A program made the translations under genes and the position numbers. From positions 2,108,001 to 2,172,000 of the forward strand of contig NZ_CP040882.1 in the NCBI RefSeq assembly GCF_006337085.1: a stretch of DNA of 64,000 bases, given 5' to 3'. This DNA is from Sutterella faecalis (GTDB lineage: Bacteria > Pseudomonadota > Gammaproteobacteria > Burkholderiales > Burkholderiaceae_F). Shown one piece after another: positions 17,202-26,021 of this stretch (positions are counted from its first letter, which is position 1; each line of letters opens with the position of its first letter). Below the pieces are notes generated by a model. The model saw only the letters and a list, made by a program, of their open reading frames with translations. It was not told the DNA's origin and did no database searches.

Positions 17202-17505
17202 GCAATTTGCCTTTTTTTGCTCTCTCAGGTCGCTCCGGCGGGGAAGCGGAGCCCTTATGTTCAGGCGGGTATTTTCGAGGCAGACGCTCCTTTGGTCAAG
17301 GCTCGAAATCCTTTAGTCCGCCCGGACGAAAAGCGCGCTTGGCCGGTAAGACTGATGTTCCTCAAGCCTCAATTGTCCGCAAAAGTATCCGCGGCCTTCG
17401 GAGAAGCCTCGCCCGCGCTAGGATGACTGAAGGATGAGAAAAAGGAACTCAGCCTCGGACCCGTTCCTTTTTCCTCAATCCTTTTAAGAGAGAAAAGGAG
17501 ACATT
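17202..17505. other. Divergent intergenic region with leader hairpin
   Basis: This 304-base gap between pyrF and the DsbG-like gene contains no convincing ORF. Its notable element is a terminator-like hairpin (arms AAAAAGGAAC 17439-17448 and GTTCCTTTTT 17463-17472) only 33 bases before the start codon of the downstream gene. It could be an attenuator or the end of an upstream small RNA. Confidence 0.45.
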
Positions 17506-18111
17506 ATGAAGGCTCTTACCCGTCGATCCCTGATGCTCGCAGCCGGCATGCTCGCCTGCGCGGCACTTCCGACTGCCCGCGCCGCAGAGAAGCGTGAATG
17601 GCCGGCGCTGCCGGAAGTTCCTACGGATCTCAATGCCGAACGTCTTTTCGTTGAACTTGCTGAAAACGGTGAAGGCGTTCGCTTCGAAGGCCCCAAGGGG
17701 GCGCCCGTCGTCAATATGGTCTTTGACCCGCAGTGCCAGTGGTGCGTGTGGGAGTTTGAGCAGTTCCGTCCCTTCATGGATCGCGTCACCTTTGTGTGGC
17801 ATCCCGTTGCCGTGCTCAACCCCTGGAGCGAACTTCAGGGCGCTGCAATTCTTGCCGCCAAGGATCCGAAAGCAGTCTTCATGGAACACGAAGCGCATTT
17901 CCGCGACAAGGCCTTTAAGGGGCTTGACGTAAGGAAGATGACGCTTCCCTTCGAAAAGCGCGAGAAGGTCTGGGACAACTCCAAGATCTTCCGCCGTGCG
18001 GGCGGCAATTCCGTTCCCTTCGGCGTGCTGAGGACGACGGACGGCCGCTATGTGCCGATTCCGCAGGTGACGGCGGCGGACTTTGCCCGCTTGTCCGGAC
18101 TGAAGGCTTGA
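17506..18111 (+). CDS. Exported DsbG-like thioredoxin-fold oxidoreductase
   Basis: A 201-residue periplasmic protein with a signal peptide (KALTRRSLMLAAGMLACAALP, cleavage near ARAA). The thioredoxin-fold domain has the active site DPQCQWCVWEF (Cys-Gln-Trp-Cys, about residues 81-84) and a cis-proline segment NSVPFGVL. It resembles the catalytic domain of DsbC/DsbG without the usual N-terminal dimerisation domain, the first 50 mature residues being too short for it. AAAAGGAG just before the ATG supports the start. A DsbD-type electron donor is encoded about 4 kb away. Whether it acts as oxidase, reductase or isomerase cannot be read from the sequence. Confidence 0.8.
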   Translation: MKALTRRSLMLAAGMLACAALPTARAAEKREWPALPEVPTDLNAERLFVELAENGEGVRFEGPKGAPVVNMVFDPQCQWCVWEFEQFRPFMDRVTFVWHPVAVLNPWSELQGAAILAAKDPKAVFMEHEAHFRDKAFKGLDVRKMTLPFEKREKVWDNSKIFRRAGGNSVPFGVLRTTDGRYVPIPQVTAADFARLSGLKA

Positions 18112-18142
18112 GGCAGTCTGAAGTCTGAAGGGAATCATCCCC

Positions 18143-18192
18143 AGCCAAAAAGAAAACCCGCGGCACTGCTGTCGCGGGTTTCTTTTTGGCTT
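18143..18192. terminator. Bidirectional terminator
   Basis: Arms AGCCAAAAAGAAAACCCGCG and CGCGGGTTTCTTTTTGGCT form a stem of about 19 bp with one bulge, A-rich on one side and T-rich on the other. It lies between the DsbG-like gene and groEL, which converge. Confidence 0.85.
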
Positions 18193-18262
18193 TTTGAGCG
18201 GCGTCCGCTTCGCGGTCCGCCGCTCTGAGCCCTCATGAGGATTCAGGAAACGAGGCCCTGAA

Positions 18263-19900
18263 TTACATCATGCCGGGCATGCCGCCCATTGCATCCATGC
18301 CGGCCGGAACGCCCTTCTCCTCAACGGGGAGGTCGGCAACCATGCAGTCGGTCGTGAGGATGAGGGAAGCAACGGAAGCAGCGTTCTGCAGAGCCGTGCG
18401 GGTAACCTTCGTCGGATCGAGGACGCCCATTTCGACGAGGTCGCCGTACTGAGCGGACTGAGCGTTGTAGCCGAAGTTGCCTTCGCCCTGAGCGACGGTG
18501 TTCACCACGACGCTCGGTTCATCGCCGGCGTTGGCGACGATCTGGCGAAGCGGCTCTTCCATGGCGCGCAGAACGATGCGGATGCCGGCGTTCTGTTCGT
18601 CGTTGTCGCCCTTCAGGTCCTTGATGGCGAGCTTGGCGCGGATGAGCGCAACGCCGCCGCCCGGGACGATGCCTTCCTCAACCGCAGCGCGGGTGGCGTG
18701 GAGGGCGTCTTCAACACGGGCCTTCTTTTCCTTCATTTCGACTTCCGTCGCGGCACCGACCTTGATCAGGGCAACGCCGCCGGCGAGCTTGGCAACGCGT
18801 TCCTGAAGCTTCTCGCGGTCGTAGTCGCTCGTGGCAACCTCGATCTGGGTGCGGATGTTCTTCACGCGGTTTTCAATCGCGGAAGCGTCGCCGGCGCCGT
18901 CGATGATCGTGGTGTTTTCCTTCGAGACTTCAACCTTCTTCGCGGAGCCGAGCTGAGCGAGCGTGGCCTTGTCGAGCGTGAGGCCGACCGTGCTCGAGAT
19001 GACCGTGCCGCCCGTCAGGACAGCGATGTCTTCGAGCATGGCGGTGCGGCGGTCGCCGAAGCCAGGAGCCTTGACGGCGACAACCTTGAGGATGCCGCGG
19101 ATCGAGTTCACAACGAGGGTGGCGAGCGCTTCGCCGTCGATGTCCTCAGCGATGATGAGGAGCGGACGAGCGGCCTTGGCAACCTGTTCGAGCACCGGGA
19201 GAAGTTCGCGGATGTTGCTGATCTTCTTGTCGTGGAGCAGGATGAAGGGGTTGTCAAGAACAGCCGACTGCTTTTCGGGCTGGTTGATGAAGTAGGGCGA
19301 GAGGTAGCCGCGGTCGAACTGCATGCCTTCGACGACTTCGAGTTCGTTCTTGAGGCTCTTGCCGTCTTCGACGGTGATCACGCCTTCCTTGCCGACCTTG
19401 TCCATGGCTTCGGAAATGATTTCGCCGATTTCATGGTCGGAGTTGGCCGAGATGGCGCCGACCTGGGCGATTTCCTTGTTGGTCGTGGTGGGCTTCGATA
19501 TCTTCTTGAGCTCGGCGATCGCAGCGGCGACAGCCTTGTCGATGCCGCGCTTCAGATCCATCGGGTTCATGCCGGCGGCGACGAACTTCATGCCTTCGTC
19601 GACGATCGCCTGAGCAAGAACGGTGGCCGTGGTCGTGCCGTCGCCGGCGTTGTCGCTCGTCTTCGAGGCGACTTCGCGAACCATCGCGGCGCCCATGTTC
19701 TCGAACTTGTCCTTGAGTTCGATTTCCTTGGCGACCGAGACGCCGTCCTTCGTGACCGTCGGGCCGCCGAAGGAGCGCTCAAGGACGACGTTGCGGCCCT
19801 TCGGGCCGAGCGTCACCTTGACGGCGTTGGCGAGAACATTGATGCCGCGAACCATCTTCGAGCGGGCATCATCACCGAAAAGAACCTGCTTAGCAGCCAT
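18263..19900 (-). CDS. groEL: Chaperonin GroEL (HSP60)
   Basis: ATP-driven double-ring protein-folding chamber. The 545-residue protein starts AAKQVLFGDDARSKMVRG and carries GDGTTTATVLAQAI in the ATP site. It ends in the Gly-Met-rich tail GMDAMGGMPGMM typical of proteobacterial GroEL. It lies 56 bases behind groES on the same strand, in the usual groES-groEL order, and is governed by the sigma-32 promoter upstream of groES. Confidence 0.99.
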   Translation of the reverse strand: MAAKQVLFGDDARSKMVRGINVLANAVKVTLGPKGRNVVLERSFGGPTVTKDGVSVAKEIELKDKFENMGAAMVREVASKTSDNAGDGTTTATVLAQAIVDEGMKFVAAGMNPMDLKRGIDKAVAAAIAELKKISKPTTTNKEIAQVGAISANSDHEIGEIISEAMDKVGKEGVITVEDGKSLKNELEVVEGMQFDRGYLSPYFINQPEKQSAVLDNPFILLHDKKISNIRELLPVLEQVAKAARPLLIIAEDIDGEALATLVVNSIRGILKVVAVKAPGFGDRRTAMLEDIAVLTGGTVISSTVGLTLDKATLAQLGSAKKVEVSKENTTIIDGAGDASAIENRVKNIRTQIEVATSDYDREKLQERVAKLAGGVALIKVGAATEVEMKEKKARVEDALHATRAAVEEGIVPGGGVALIRAKLAIKDLKGDNDEQNAGIRIVLRAMEEPLRQIVANAGDEPSVVVNTVAQGEGNFGYNAQSAQYGDLVEMGVLDPTKVTRTALQNAASVASLILTTDCMVADLPVEEKGVPAGMDAMGGMPGMM

Positions 19901-19956
19901 TTCTTTAATCCTTAAATTTGTACTTGAAAATCTGTCTGAGATTGTCCGCAGGGCGC

Positions 19957-20244
19957 TTATTCAAGAACGCCCATGATGTCTTCCTCGCGCATGACGAGGA
20001 GCTCTTCGCCGTCGACCTTCACGGTCTGGCCGGAGTACTTGCCGAAGAGGACGCGGTCGCCCACCTTCACATCCGGAGTGATGATGCGGCCGGCTTCGTC
20101 GCGCTTGCCGGGACCGACGGCGATCACTTCACCCTGATCGGGCTTCTCGCCGGCCGTGTCCGGAATGACGATGCCGAAGGCGGTCGTCGTTTCGGCCTCA
20201 AGGCGCTTGATGATGACGCGGTCATGCAAAGGACGAATCTGCAT
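19957..20244 (-). CDS. groES: Co-chaperonin GroES (HSP10)
   Basis: Heptameric lid of the GroEL chamber, 95 residues. MQIRPLHDRVIIKR at the start and VLFGKYSGQTVKVDGEELL near the end are diagnostic. The ATG at 20244 is chosen because the GGAG of an upstream in-frame ATG codon (20259) serves as its ribosome site. The mobile loop region (ETTTAFGIVIPDTA) that contacts GroEL is normal. Confidence 0.97.
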   Translation of the reverse strand: MQIRPLHDRVIIKRLEAETTTAFGIVIPDTAGEKPDQGEVIAVGPGKRDEAGRIITPDVKVGDRVLFGKYSGQTVKVDGEELLVMREEDIMGVLE

Positions 20245-20273
20245 CTTGGAAATCTCCATTTAATGAATCTTGC

Positions 20274-20316
20274 CGGTCGTCTGCGGGGCAGCTTGAAACC
20301 CGCTGGCAGACGGCCG
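20274..20316 (-). other. Strong hairpin in groES 5' leader
   Basis: Arms CGGTCGTCTGC (20274-20284) and GCAGACGGCCG (20306-20316) form 11 pairs with one G-U, between the heat-shock promoter and the groES start. It could affect leader stability or translation. Confidence 0.5.
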
Positions 20317-20380
20317 AAATGAAAAATTGCATTGCTGAGAAGCGAACGCCGCTCTAGGGGTTCGCTACCATTTATTCCCC

Positions 20381-20408
20381 ATATGGGGATGGTCTCAAGG
20401 ATTTCAAG
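20381..20408 (-). promoter_or_regulatory. Sigma-32 heat-shock promoter of groES-groEL
   Basis: On the - strand, CTTGAAA (20408 to 20402) is separated by exactly 13 bases from CCCCATAT (20388 to 20381). This is an almost ideal sigma-32 (RpoH) promoter. The -10 element is part of the 12-bp palindrome CCCCATATGGGG (20377-20388). No CIRCE inverted repeat (TTAGCACTC/GAGTGCTAA) was seen, so control appears to be RpoH- and not HrcA-based. Confidence 0.85.
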
Positions 20409-20445
20409 AGGTCCCCGAGAAAAATTTTTGTTCAGGCTTCAGGAA

Positions 20446-22164
20446 ATGCGGGAAGGCTCCATTTTTTCTCTAAAAATCATTGTTTGTTCATTCATGTTGT
20501 CGGCGCTTTCCGTGCCTGCTTTTTCTGAGTCCGGAAGCGGGACGCTCACGCCCGCCATGGCGGAGGCGGCCGCCGGAGCTTCTGCGCATGGCGGGGAGAA
20601 GGAAAATGATGCGGCAGCTCCGGAAGCGAACGATGAAGGTGCGGCTTCCCGGAATCGCGCGTCCGGGAGAGAGGGTCTGCCGACCCCCCGGGGATCCTTT
20701 ACGCAGCTCCCGGAAAAGCTCGCTCTAGCCGCAAAGCGCCTCAGGGTCAATCCGGCAGGCATAACGATTTCCGTGGTGCCGGTGGAGAATCCTGGGAAGC
20801 CGCTCCTCAGCTGGCGTGCTGACGCGATGGAGCCTCCTGCATCCGCGGCGAAGCTCGTGACGACACTTGCCGCGCTCGAGGTGCTGGGGTCGAGCTACCG
20901 CTGGCGCACGAACTTCTACGTGAAGGAGATGCCCGATAAAAAGGGAGTGCTCAAAGGCGGCCTTTACATCCGCGGCGGCGGCGACCCGGCGCTGGTGCTT
21001 GAGGACTTTGCGCTTGAAGTCGATCGGCTCGCGCAGAAAGGCGTCCGGCGCATCGACGGCAACATCGTCATCGACCGCTCGCACTTCAATATTCCGAAGG
21101 TGGACCCGGGAGCCTTCGACGGCAGGCGTTCGCGTCCCTACAACCTGCAGCCTGATGCGGCGCTTCTCAACTACCGCAATCTGAGCTTTGAAATTACGCC
21201 TGACGTAAAGGCGGGCGTTGCGCGCCTGGTCGTCTTTCCGCCGCTCGCCGGCGTTTCCTATCCGAAGACCATTCGGCTCGGGAAAGGCGGCTGCGGCGAC
21301 TGGAAGTCGGCCATCGCCTTTAAGGTGAATGATCTTGGGAAGGGAAAAAAGCGCGTTCTCTTCAACGGCCGCTATCCGTCCGCCTGCGGCGTGAAGACCT
21401 TCAATGTGATTGCTTTTGAAGCGGACGAATACTTTGAGCGGCTTTTCCGTGCGCTTTGGGAAAAGGACGGCAGAACCTGGCGGGGGAAGGTTGTGTCGGG
21501 AAAAGTCCCGGAGGACGGAAAGCTCTTTCTCTCGCGCCTTTCGCCCACGCTCGGCGAAATTACGGCGCTCACCAACAAATGGTCCAATAACCCCATGGCG
21601 CGTCATATTTTCCTCACGCTGGGTGCTGCGCGCGTGAACGAGGAGCTTGAGGAGAAGGCGTCTGAGGAAAAAGCGGCGCCGAAGGCCGCGGGTGCCTCAA
21701 AAGCCGAGGGGAAGTCCCAGGAAGAGAAGCGGCTTGAATTCCCGCGCGGCGCAACGCTCGCGGATGCGCGCGCAGCGCTTGCCGACTGGATGGCAGGCCG
21801 CGGAATTCCGGCTTCGGAGATCATCATTGACAATGGCTCCGGCCTCTCGCGAACGAGCCGCGTGTCGGCGCGGGCAATGACAGCGCTCCTCGCTGCCGGC
21901 TGGAACGGTCCCTACATGCCTGAATATCTCGCCTCGCTTCCCATTACGGGCAGAGACGGCACGATGGTGCGCCGCAAGGTGGCGCTCGAAGAAGGCCGCA
22001 TCAAGACGGGGTACCTCGAAGACGTCCGCAGCATCGGGGGCTATGTGCATGCGCTTGACGGCAAACGCTATGCGGTTTACGCAAGCGTGACGGGCGCGAA
22101 GAATGTCCCGGGCGGCATCAAGTTTCTCGATGCCGTGATCGACTGGGTTTACGCCGCAGAGTAA
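20446..22164 (+). CDS. dacB: D-Ala-D-Ala carboxypeptidase/endopeptidase (PBP4 family)
   Basis: Periplasmic class C penicillin-binding protein that trims or cleaves peptidoglycan cross-links. All three active-site motifs are present: SAAK in PASAAKLVTTLAALEVLG, SNN in TNKWSNNPMARHIF, and KTG in RIKTGYLEDVRSIGG. The signal peptide is FSLKIIVCSFMLSALSVPAFS. A low-complexity Ala/Glu-rich stretch of about 45 residues follows it, and a charged Glu/Lys/Ala insertion of about 35 residues lies between SNN and KTG. The open frame extends to 20332, but that part overlaps the heat-shock promoter, so the ATG at 20446 is preferred with limited certainty. Confidence 0.88.
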   Translation: MREGSIFSLKIIVCSFMLSALSVPAFSESGSGTLTPAMAEAAAGASAHGGEKENDAAAPEANDEGAASRNRASGREGLPTPRGSFTQLPEKLALAAKRLRVNPAGITISVVPVENPGKPLLSWRADAMEPPASAAKLVTTLAALEVLGSSYRWRTNFYVKEMPDKKGVLKGGLYIRGGGDPALVLEDFALEVDRLAQKGVRRIDGNIVIDRSHFNIPKVDPGAFDGRRSRPYNLQPDAALLNYRNLSFEITPDVKAGVARLVVFPPLAGVSYPKTIRLGKGGCGDWKSAIAFKVNDLGKGKKRVLFNGRYPSACGVKTFNVIAFEADEYFERLFRALWEKDGRTWRGKVVSGKVPEDGKLFLSRLSPTLGEITALTNKWSNNPMARHIFLTLGAARVNEELEEKASEEKAAPKAAGASKAEGKSQEEKRLEFPRGATLADARAALADWMAGRGIPASEIIIDNGSGLSRTSRVSARAMTALLAAGWNGPYMPEYLASLPITGRDGTMVRRKVALEEGRIKTGYLEDVRSIGGYVHALDGKRYAVYASVTGAKNVPGGIKFLDAVIDWVYAAE

Positions 22165-22178
22165 AGGAAGTCATGAAA

Positions 22179-22258
22179 AACGCCATCGCGGCCGGAAGAA
22201 AACTCTTACCGCTGCAATGGCGTTGCCGAAGGAGGAATCATGCGCCGCATGATTCCTC
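22179..22258. terminator. Two hairpins between dacB and dsbD
   Basis: AACGCCAT/ATGGCGTT (22179-22186, 22217-22224) and a nearly perfect GAGGAATCATGCG/CGCATGATTCCTC (22232-22244, 22246-22258) lie between convergent genes. Neither has a strong T run, so they are weak intrinsic terminators at best. Confidence 0.45.
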
Positions 22259-22277
22259 AGGGATGAGTTTTCTGAAA

Positions 22278-24476
22278 CTATTTCCCCTCAAGGGCCTCGA
22301 GCACGATGCCGGGCGTGAGAAGCTCGGGGAGCACCTTCACCTCGCCGTTCGGGCGGTAGATGAGATAAAGCGGAACGCCGCTTCTGCCGAATTTTGAGAG
22401 CACCGCAGCAATTTCAGCGTTGCGGTTCGTCCAGTCGCCCTCGAGCTTCACGTAGCCGAGCGCATTCATGCGATCGAGCACTTCCTCGCGGTCGAGCGCT
22501 GCGAGCTTGTTGGCCTGGCAGGTGATGCACCAGGCGGCGGTGAAGTCCACAAAGACGGGGCGGCCTTCGGCAAGCGCGGCTTCAACCGCTTTTTCGCTCC
22601 ACGGAGCCCAGCCGGAGTCTGCGCGGGATTCTGCCGTCGTCCGCTCGAAGAGGGAGCTGCCGGCGATGGCGGCAGAGGCCACCGCAATGACGAGCATGAT
22701 GCCCATGATGGGCGTTGAGGAAGCGCGGCCCCACTGACGACGGCCGAGAAGCCAGCAGAAGACGCCGAGCGCGCCCATGCCGCAGAGAATCAGCAGCACG
22801 CCGCGGTAGTCCGTCTGGTGCGAAAGCACCCAGCAGAGCCAGAGGACGGCGAGCGCCATCGGAATCGCCATGATCCGGCGGAAGGTGTCCATCCAGGGAC
22901 CGGGCTTCGGGAGCCGTTTGGCCCACGCGGGGAAGAGGCAGAGGATGAGCCAGGGCGCGGCCATGCCGAAGCCGAGCGCGAGGAAGATGAGAAGCGCCTC
23001 AATGGCGGGCTGCGTCAGGGCGTAGCCGAGCGCGGCGCCCATGAAGGGCGCGGTGCAGGGGCTCGCGACGAGAACGGCAAGGACGCCCGTAAGGAAGGAC
23101 GCCGTAAGACCCGTTTTAGGCGCTTTCCTCACGCTTTCGGCGTCGGCAATCCGGCTTCCGAAAGTGAATTCATAGAAGCCGAGGAGATTAAAGGTAATCG
23201 CGGTGAAGAGCAGAATGAGTCCGGCCACCACCCAGGCGGACTGAAGCTGAAAGCCCCAGCCGAGGGCGTGTCCCGCGCCTCTCAGCGCCAGAAGAAGGCC
23301 TGAGAGCGCGAGCATCGTCGCGAGTACGCCGCCCGTGAAGGCTGCGCCGTGCCCCATCAGGTTCGCGGACGACTTTGCTCCCTTCACGAGGTCGAGGAGC
23401 TTCAGCGAAAGCACCGGGAAGACGCAGGGCATCAGGTTGAGGATGAGGCCGCCGAGGAACGCAGAAAGAAGCGCCGACCAGGCCGTAAAGGAAAGCGATG
23501 AACCGGCGTTCTGATTCGCTTCTCCCGCATTGCCCGCGGCAGAAATCGTGCGCACGTCTGCGGGCGGGAGCGGCACGGCTTCCGCCTTGAGGGGAATGCG
23601 CGTTTCAACTGCCCAGCCGCCATTCTGAGGGCCGCCGTCCGCGACGAGAACGCCCGAGATGGCTTCGGCGGGCTTGCCGGCAAATTTATCCGTTGCCGTG
23701 AGCCAGAGGCGCTGCGTGCCGTTTTCGCCGGGGGCGGATTCGGGCGGGTCGGAGAGCTTCACCACGTTCTTGTCGAGCGGGAAGAAGTCGAGGCTCTTCT
23801 GAACGGCAGCGTTCCCCGCTACCGAAATCATGAGGCGGTTCGCTTCAATGGAGGCCGTGACGCTGCCGTCGTTGGCGACGGTCTCGGGCACCTTTGAGAG
23901 GGCTCCCGCAATGTCTGCCGCTTCAGGCGTGTCTTTTCCCGAGACGTCAATGGGGAGGCGGAGCGAAACGTCCGCCGACTCCGGAACGCACATTTCGCGG
24001 CAGGCGAGATATTCGACGTGAAGCTTTAGGGTGGCGTTCCCGTAAGCGCCGCGGGGCACCTCAACGCGGAAGGGAAAGAGGGTCGTTCCGCCGTAGCCGA
24101 AGCTCGTGAGGCCCGAGGTAATGGTGCGCGCAGGGAGCGGAAAGAGCGGATCCGTTGCCTTGAGATCCCCGGGCAGCGTAAAGGTGAATTCGGGCGGCAG
24201 CCCGGCATCCCCCGGCATCCGCCAGTAGGTGTGCCAGCCTTCCTCATGCGTGAAGCGGACCGCCAGCTGATTGACGGCCTGGGGCGTCAGCGCCGTTTTG
24301 GCGGAGACAAGGTCCACCATGACGTGAGGCGTCTGCTTCCCGCTCCCTTTGGCGGCATCAATGGCATTGATCCAGCCGTCGGAAGCGGCGGCGTGGGCGC
24401 TCAAACCCGCGGCGCAGACGAGACCTGCGGCGATTGTCTTGATGGCCCGCTTGAGGATGGTGGCAGGATGAAGCAT
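22278..24476 (-). CDS. dsbD: DsbD/ScsB-type thiol:disulfide interchange protein
   Basis: Transfers electrons from cytoplasmic thioredoxin across the inner membrane to periplasmic partners. The order is signal peptide, then an N-terminal periplasmic domain with the redox pair in LACREMCVP (about residues 155-165), and then an eight-segment membrane domain. That domain carries its cysteines in LMPCVFPVLSLKLLDL and ASPCTAPFMGAALGY. A C-terminal thioredoxin domain has WCITCQANK. The total of 732 residues is longer than classical DsbD, and the N-terminal region of more than 300 residues is more ScsB-like, so the exact subfamily is open. The exported DsbG-like protein 4 kb upstream is a plausible client. 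Confidence 0.87.
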   Translation of the reverse strand: MLHPATILKRAIKTIAAGLVCAAGLSAHAAASDGWINAIDAAKGSGKQTPHVMVDLVSAKTALTPQAVNQLAVRFTHEEGWHTYWRMPGDAGLPPEFTFTLPGDLKATDPLFPLPARTITSGLTSFGYGGTTLFPFRVEVPRGAYGNATLKLHVEYLACREMCVPESADVSLRLPIDVSGKDTPEAADIAGALSKVPETVANDGSVTASIEANRLMISVAGNAAVQKSLDFFPLDKNVVKLSDPPESAPGENGTQRLWLTATDKFAGKPAEAISGVLVADGGPQNGGWAVETRIPLKAEAVPLPPADVRTISAAGNAGEANQNAGSSLSFTAWSALLSAFLGGLILNLMPCVFPVLSLKLLDLVKGAKSSANLMGHGAAFTGGVLATMLALSGLLLALRGAGHALGWGFQLQSAWVVAGLILLFTAITFNLLGFYEFTFGSRIADAESVRKAPKTGLTASFLTGVLAVLVASPCTAPFMGAALGYALTQPAIEALLIFLALGFGMAAPWLILCLFPAWAKRLPKPGPWMDTFRRIMAIPMALAVLWLCWVLSHQTDYRGVLLILCGMGALGVFCWLLGRRQWGRASSTPIMGIMLVIAVASAAIAGSSLFERTTAESRADSGWAPWSEKAVEAALAEGRPVFVDFTAAWCITCQANKLAALDREEVLDRMNALGYVKLEGDWTNRNAEIAAVLSKFGRSGVPLYLIYRPNGEVKVLPELLTPGIVLEALEGK

Positions 24477-24606
24477 GGCGTTTCGTCGGGGAATTAAATA
24501 CGGGAACGGCGCGTTCTCTCAAAGCTCCCGAATGCGGGCGGAGGAACGCGCCGGATGAAAGGGTTTGGAGGCCGGGTTAAAGCCCGGCCGCGGGAACCCT
24601 TAAAGA

Positions 24607-25890
24607 TTACTTCGCCATGGAGGCGAAGACCTCCCGGGCAGCGGCGATGGTCGAATCGATCACTTCGTCGGTGTGCGCGATCGACACAAAGCCCGCTTCG
24701 AAGGTCGACGGCGCAAAGTAGCAGCCGCGATCGAGCATGCCGTGGAAGAACGTGTTGAAGGCGTGCTGATCGGCCTTCATCACGTCGGCAAATCCATGCG
24801 GACGCTCGGGGAGGAAGTAGATGCCGAACATGCCGCCCACGGAGTCCGCCGAGAACGGAACGCCCGCATCCTTCGCCGCGGCGGCGAGGCCCTTCACGAG
24901 GCGCGAGGTCTGGGCGCCGAGGCGATCGTAGAAGCCCGGAGCCTGAATCTTCTTCAGGGTCGCCATGCCGCAGGCAACGGCGACGGGGTTGCCCGAGAGC
25001 GTGCCCGCCTGATAGACCGGGCCGCAGGGGGCGATCTTCTGCATGATGTCGGCGCGTCCGCCGAAGGCGGCGACCGGCATGCCGCCGCCGATCACCTTGC
25101 CGAGCATGGTGATGTCGGGGGTGACGTTGAAGAGCGACTGCGCGCCCTTCAGGGCAACGCGGAAGCCCGTCATCACTTCGTCGACGATGAGGAGCGCCCC
25201 GTGTTCGGTGCAGAGGCGGCGCATCGTGTCGATGAATTCCTGGCTGCCGCGCACGAGATTCATGTTGCCGGCAAAGGCTTCCACGATCACGCAGGCGATT
25301 TCGTCGCCGTACTTGCGGAAGGCGTCCTCGAGCTGCTCGGGATTGTTGTATTCGAGCACAAGCGTGTGTTCGGTGACGGAGGCCGGAACGCCCGCGGACG
25401 AGGGATTGCCGAAGGTGAGGAGCCCGGAGCCCGCCTTCACGAGAAGCGCATCGGAGTGGCCGTGGTAGCAGCCCTCGAACTTGATGATGCGGTTGCGGCC
25501 CGTGAAGCCGCGTGCAAGACGAATGGCGGACATGCCCGCTTCCGTGCCGGAGCTCACGAGGCGCACTTCTTCCATTGAGGGAATGAGGCGCGTGATCTCT
25601 TCGGCGATTTCAACCTCGGCGCGCGTGGCGGCGCCGAAGGAAAGACCGCGGTCGACCGCGGCATGGACGGCTTCAACGACATCCGGATCGTTGTGGCCGA
25701 GAATCATCGGGCCCCAGGAGCACACATAGTCGGTAAAGCGCTTTTCTTCAACGTCCCACATGTAGGGGCCCTTGGCGCGCTCGATGAAGCGCGGGGCGCC
25801 GCCCACTGAACGGAAGGCGCGGACGGGCGAGTTGACGCCGCCGGGGATGACTTTCTGTGCGCGCTCGAGGAGCGCCTGATTGCGGTCCAT
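24607..25890 (-). CDS. hemL: Glutamate-1-semialdehyde 2,1-aminomutase
   Basis: PLP enzyme that makes 5-aminolevulinate in the C5 haem pathway. NSPVRAFRSVGGAPRF near the N-terminus, EEVRLVSSGTEAGMSAIRLARG around residue 115, and the PLP-lysine segment TMLGKVIGGGMPVAAFGG around residue 265 are all intact. The 427-residue length is normal. It stands alone on the - strand, with a GC-rich inverted repeat (24570-24589) after it that lacks a T run, and the terminator of the upstream pagP-like gene just in front. Confidence 0.97.
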   Translation of the reverse strand: MDRNQALLERAQKVIPGGVNSPVRAFRSVGGAPRFIERAKGPYMWDVEEKRFTDYVCSWGPMILGHNDPDVVEAVHAAVDRGLSFGAATRAEVEIAEEITRLIPSMEEVRLVSSGTEAGMSAIRLARGFTGRNRIIKFEGCYHGHSDALLVKAGSGLLTFGNPSSAGVPASVTEHTLVLEYNNPEQLEDAFRKYGDEIACVIVEAFAGNMNLVRGSQEFIDTMRRLCTEHGALLIVDEVMTGFRVALKGAQSLFNVTPDITMLGKVIGGGMPVAAFGGRADIMQKIAPCGPVYQAGTLSGNPVAVACGMATLKKIQAPGFYDRLGAQTSRLVKGLAAAAKDAGVPFSADSVGGMFGIYFLPERPHGFADVMKADQHAFNTFFHGMLDRGCYFAPSTFEAGFVSIAHTDEVIDSTIAAAREVFASMAK

Positions 25891-25905
25891 GGAAATTAAC
25901 TCCGG

Positions 25906-25943
25906 AAAAAAGGATTCCGGCGGCGAAAGACAAGCGCCGCCGG
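25906..25943 (-). terminator. Terminator after the pagP-like gene
   Basis: Read on the - strand, a perfect 9-bp stem (CCGGCGGCG / CGCCGCCGG, 25917-25943) is followed by AATCC and six T. It separates the pagP-like transcript from hemL. Confidence 0.7.
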
Positions 25944-26021
25944 CAAAGCAGGTGTTCTTTTGGTCCGCATTCTACGAGCGGACTCTTTCTTTGTTATTAA
26001 CGGAGAGCGGGGGGAAGCGTT

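Noticed and set aside
16224..17426. 400-codon + strand frame opposite pyrF
   Set aside because: Antisense shadow; it also runs through a bidirectional terminator.
18698..19915. 405-codon + strand frame across groEL
   Set aside because: Antisense shadow of groEL; no family features and no ribosome site.
20260..20440. CIRCE/HrcA operator at groES
   Set aside because: No TTAGCACTC-N9-GAGTGCTAA repeat; the sigma-32 promoter explains the region.
24570..24589. GGCCGGG/CCCGGCC hairpin as a terminator for hemL
   Set aside because: The stem is perfect but neither side has a T run, so it is not listed as a terminator.
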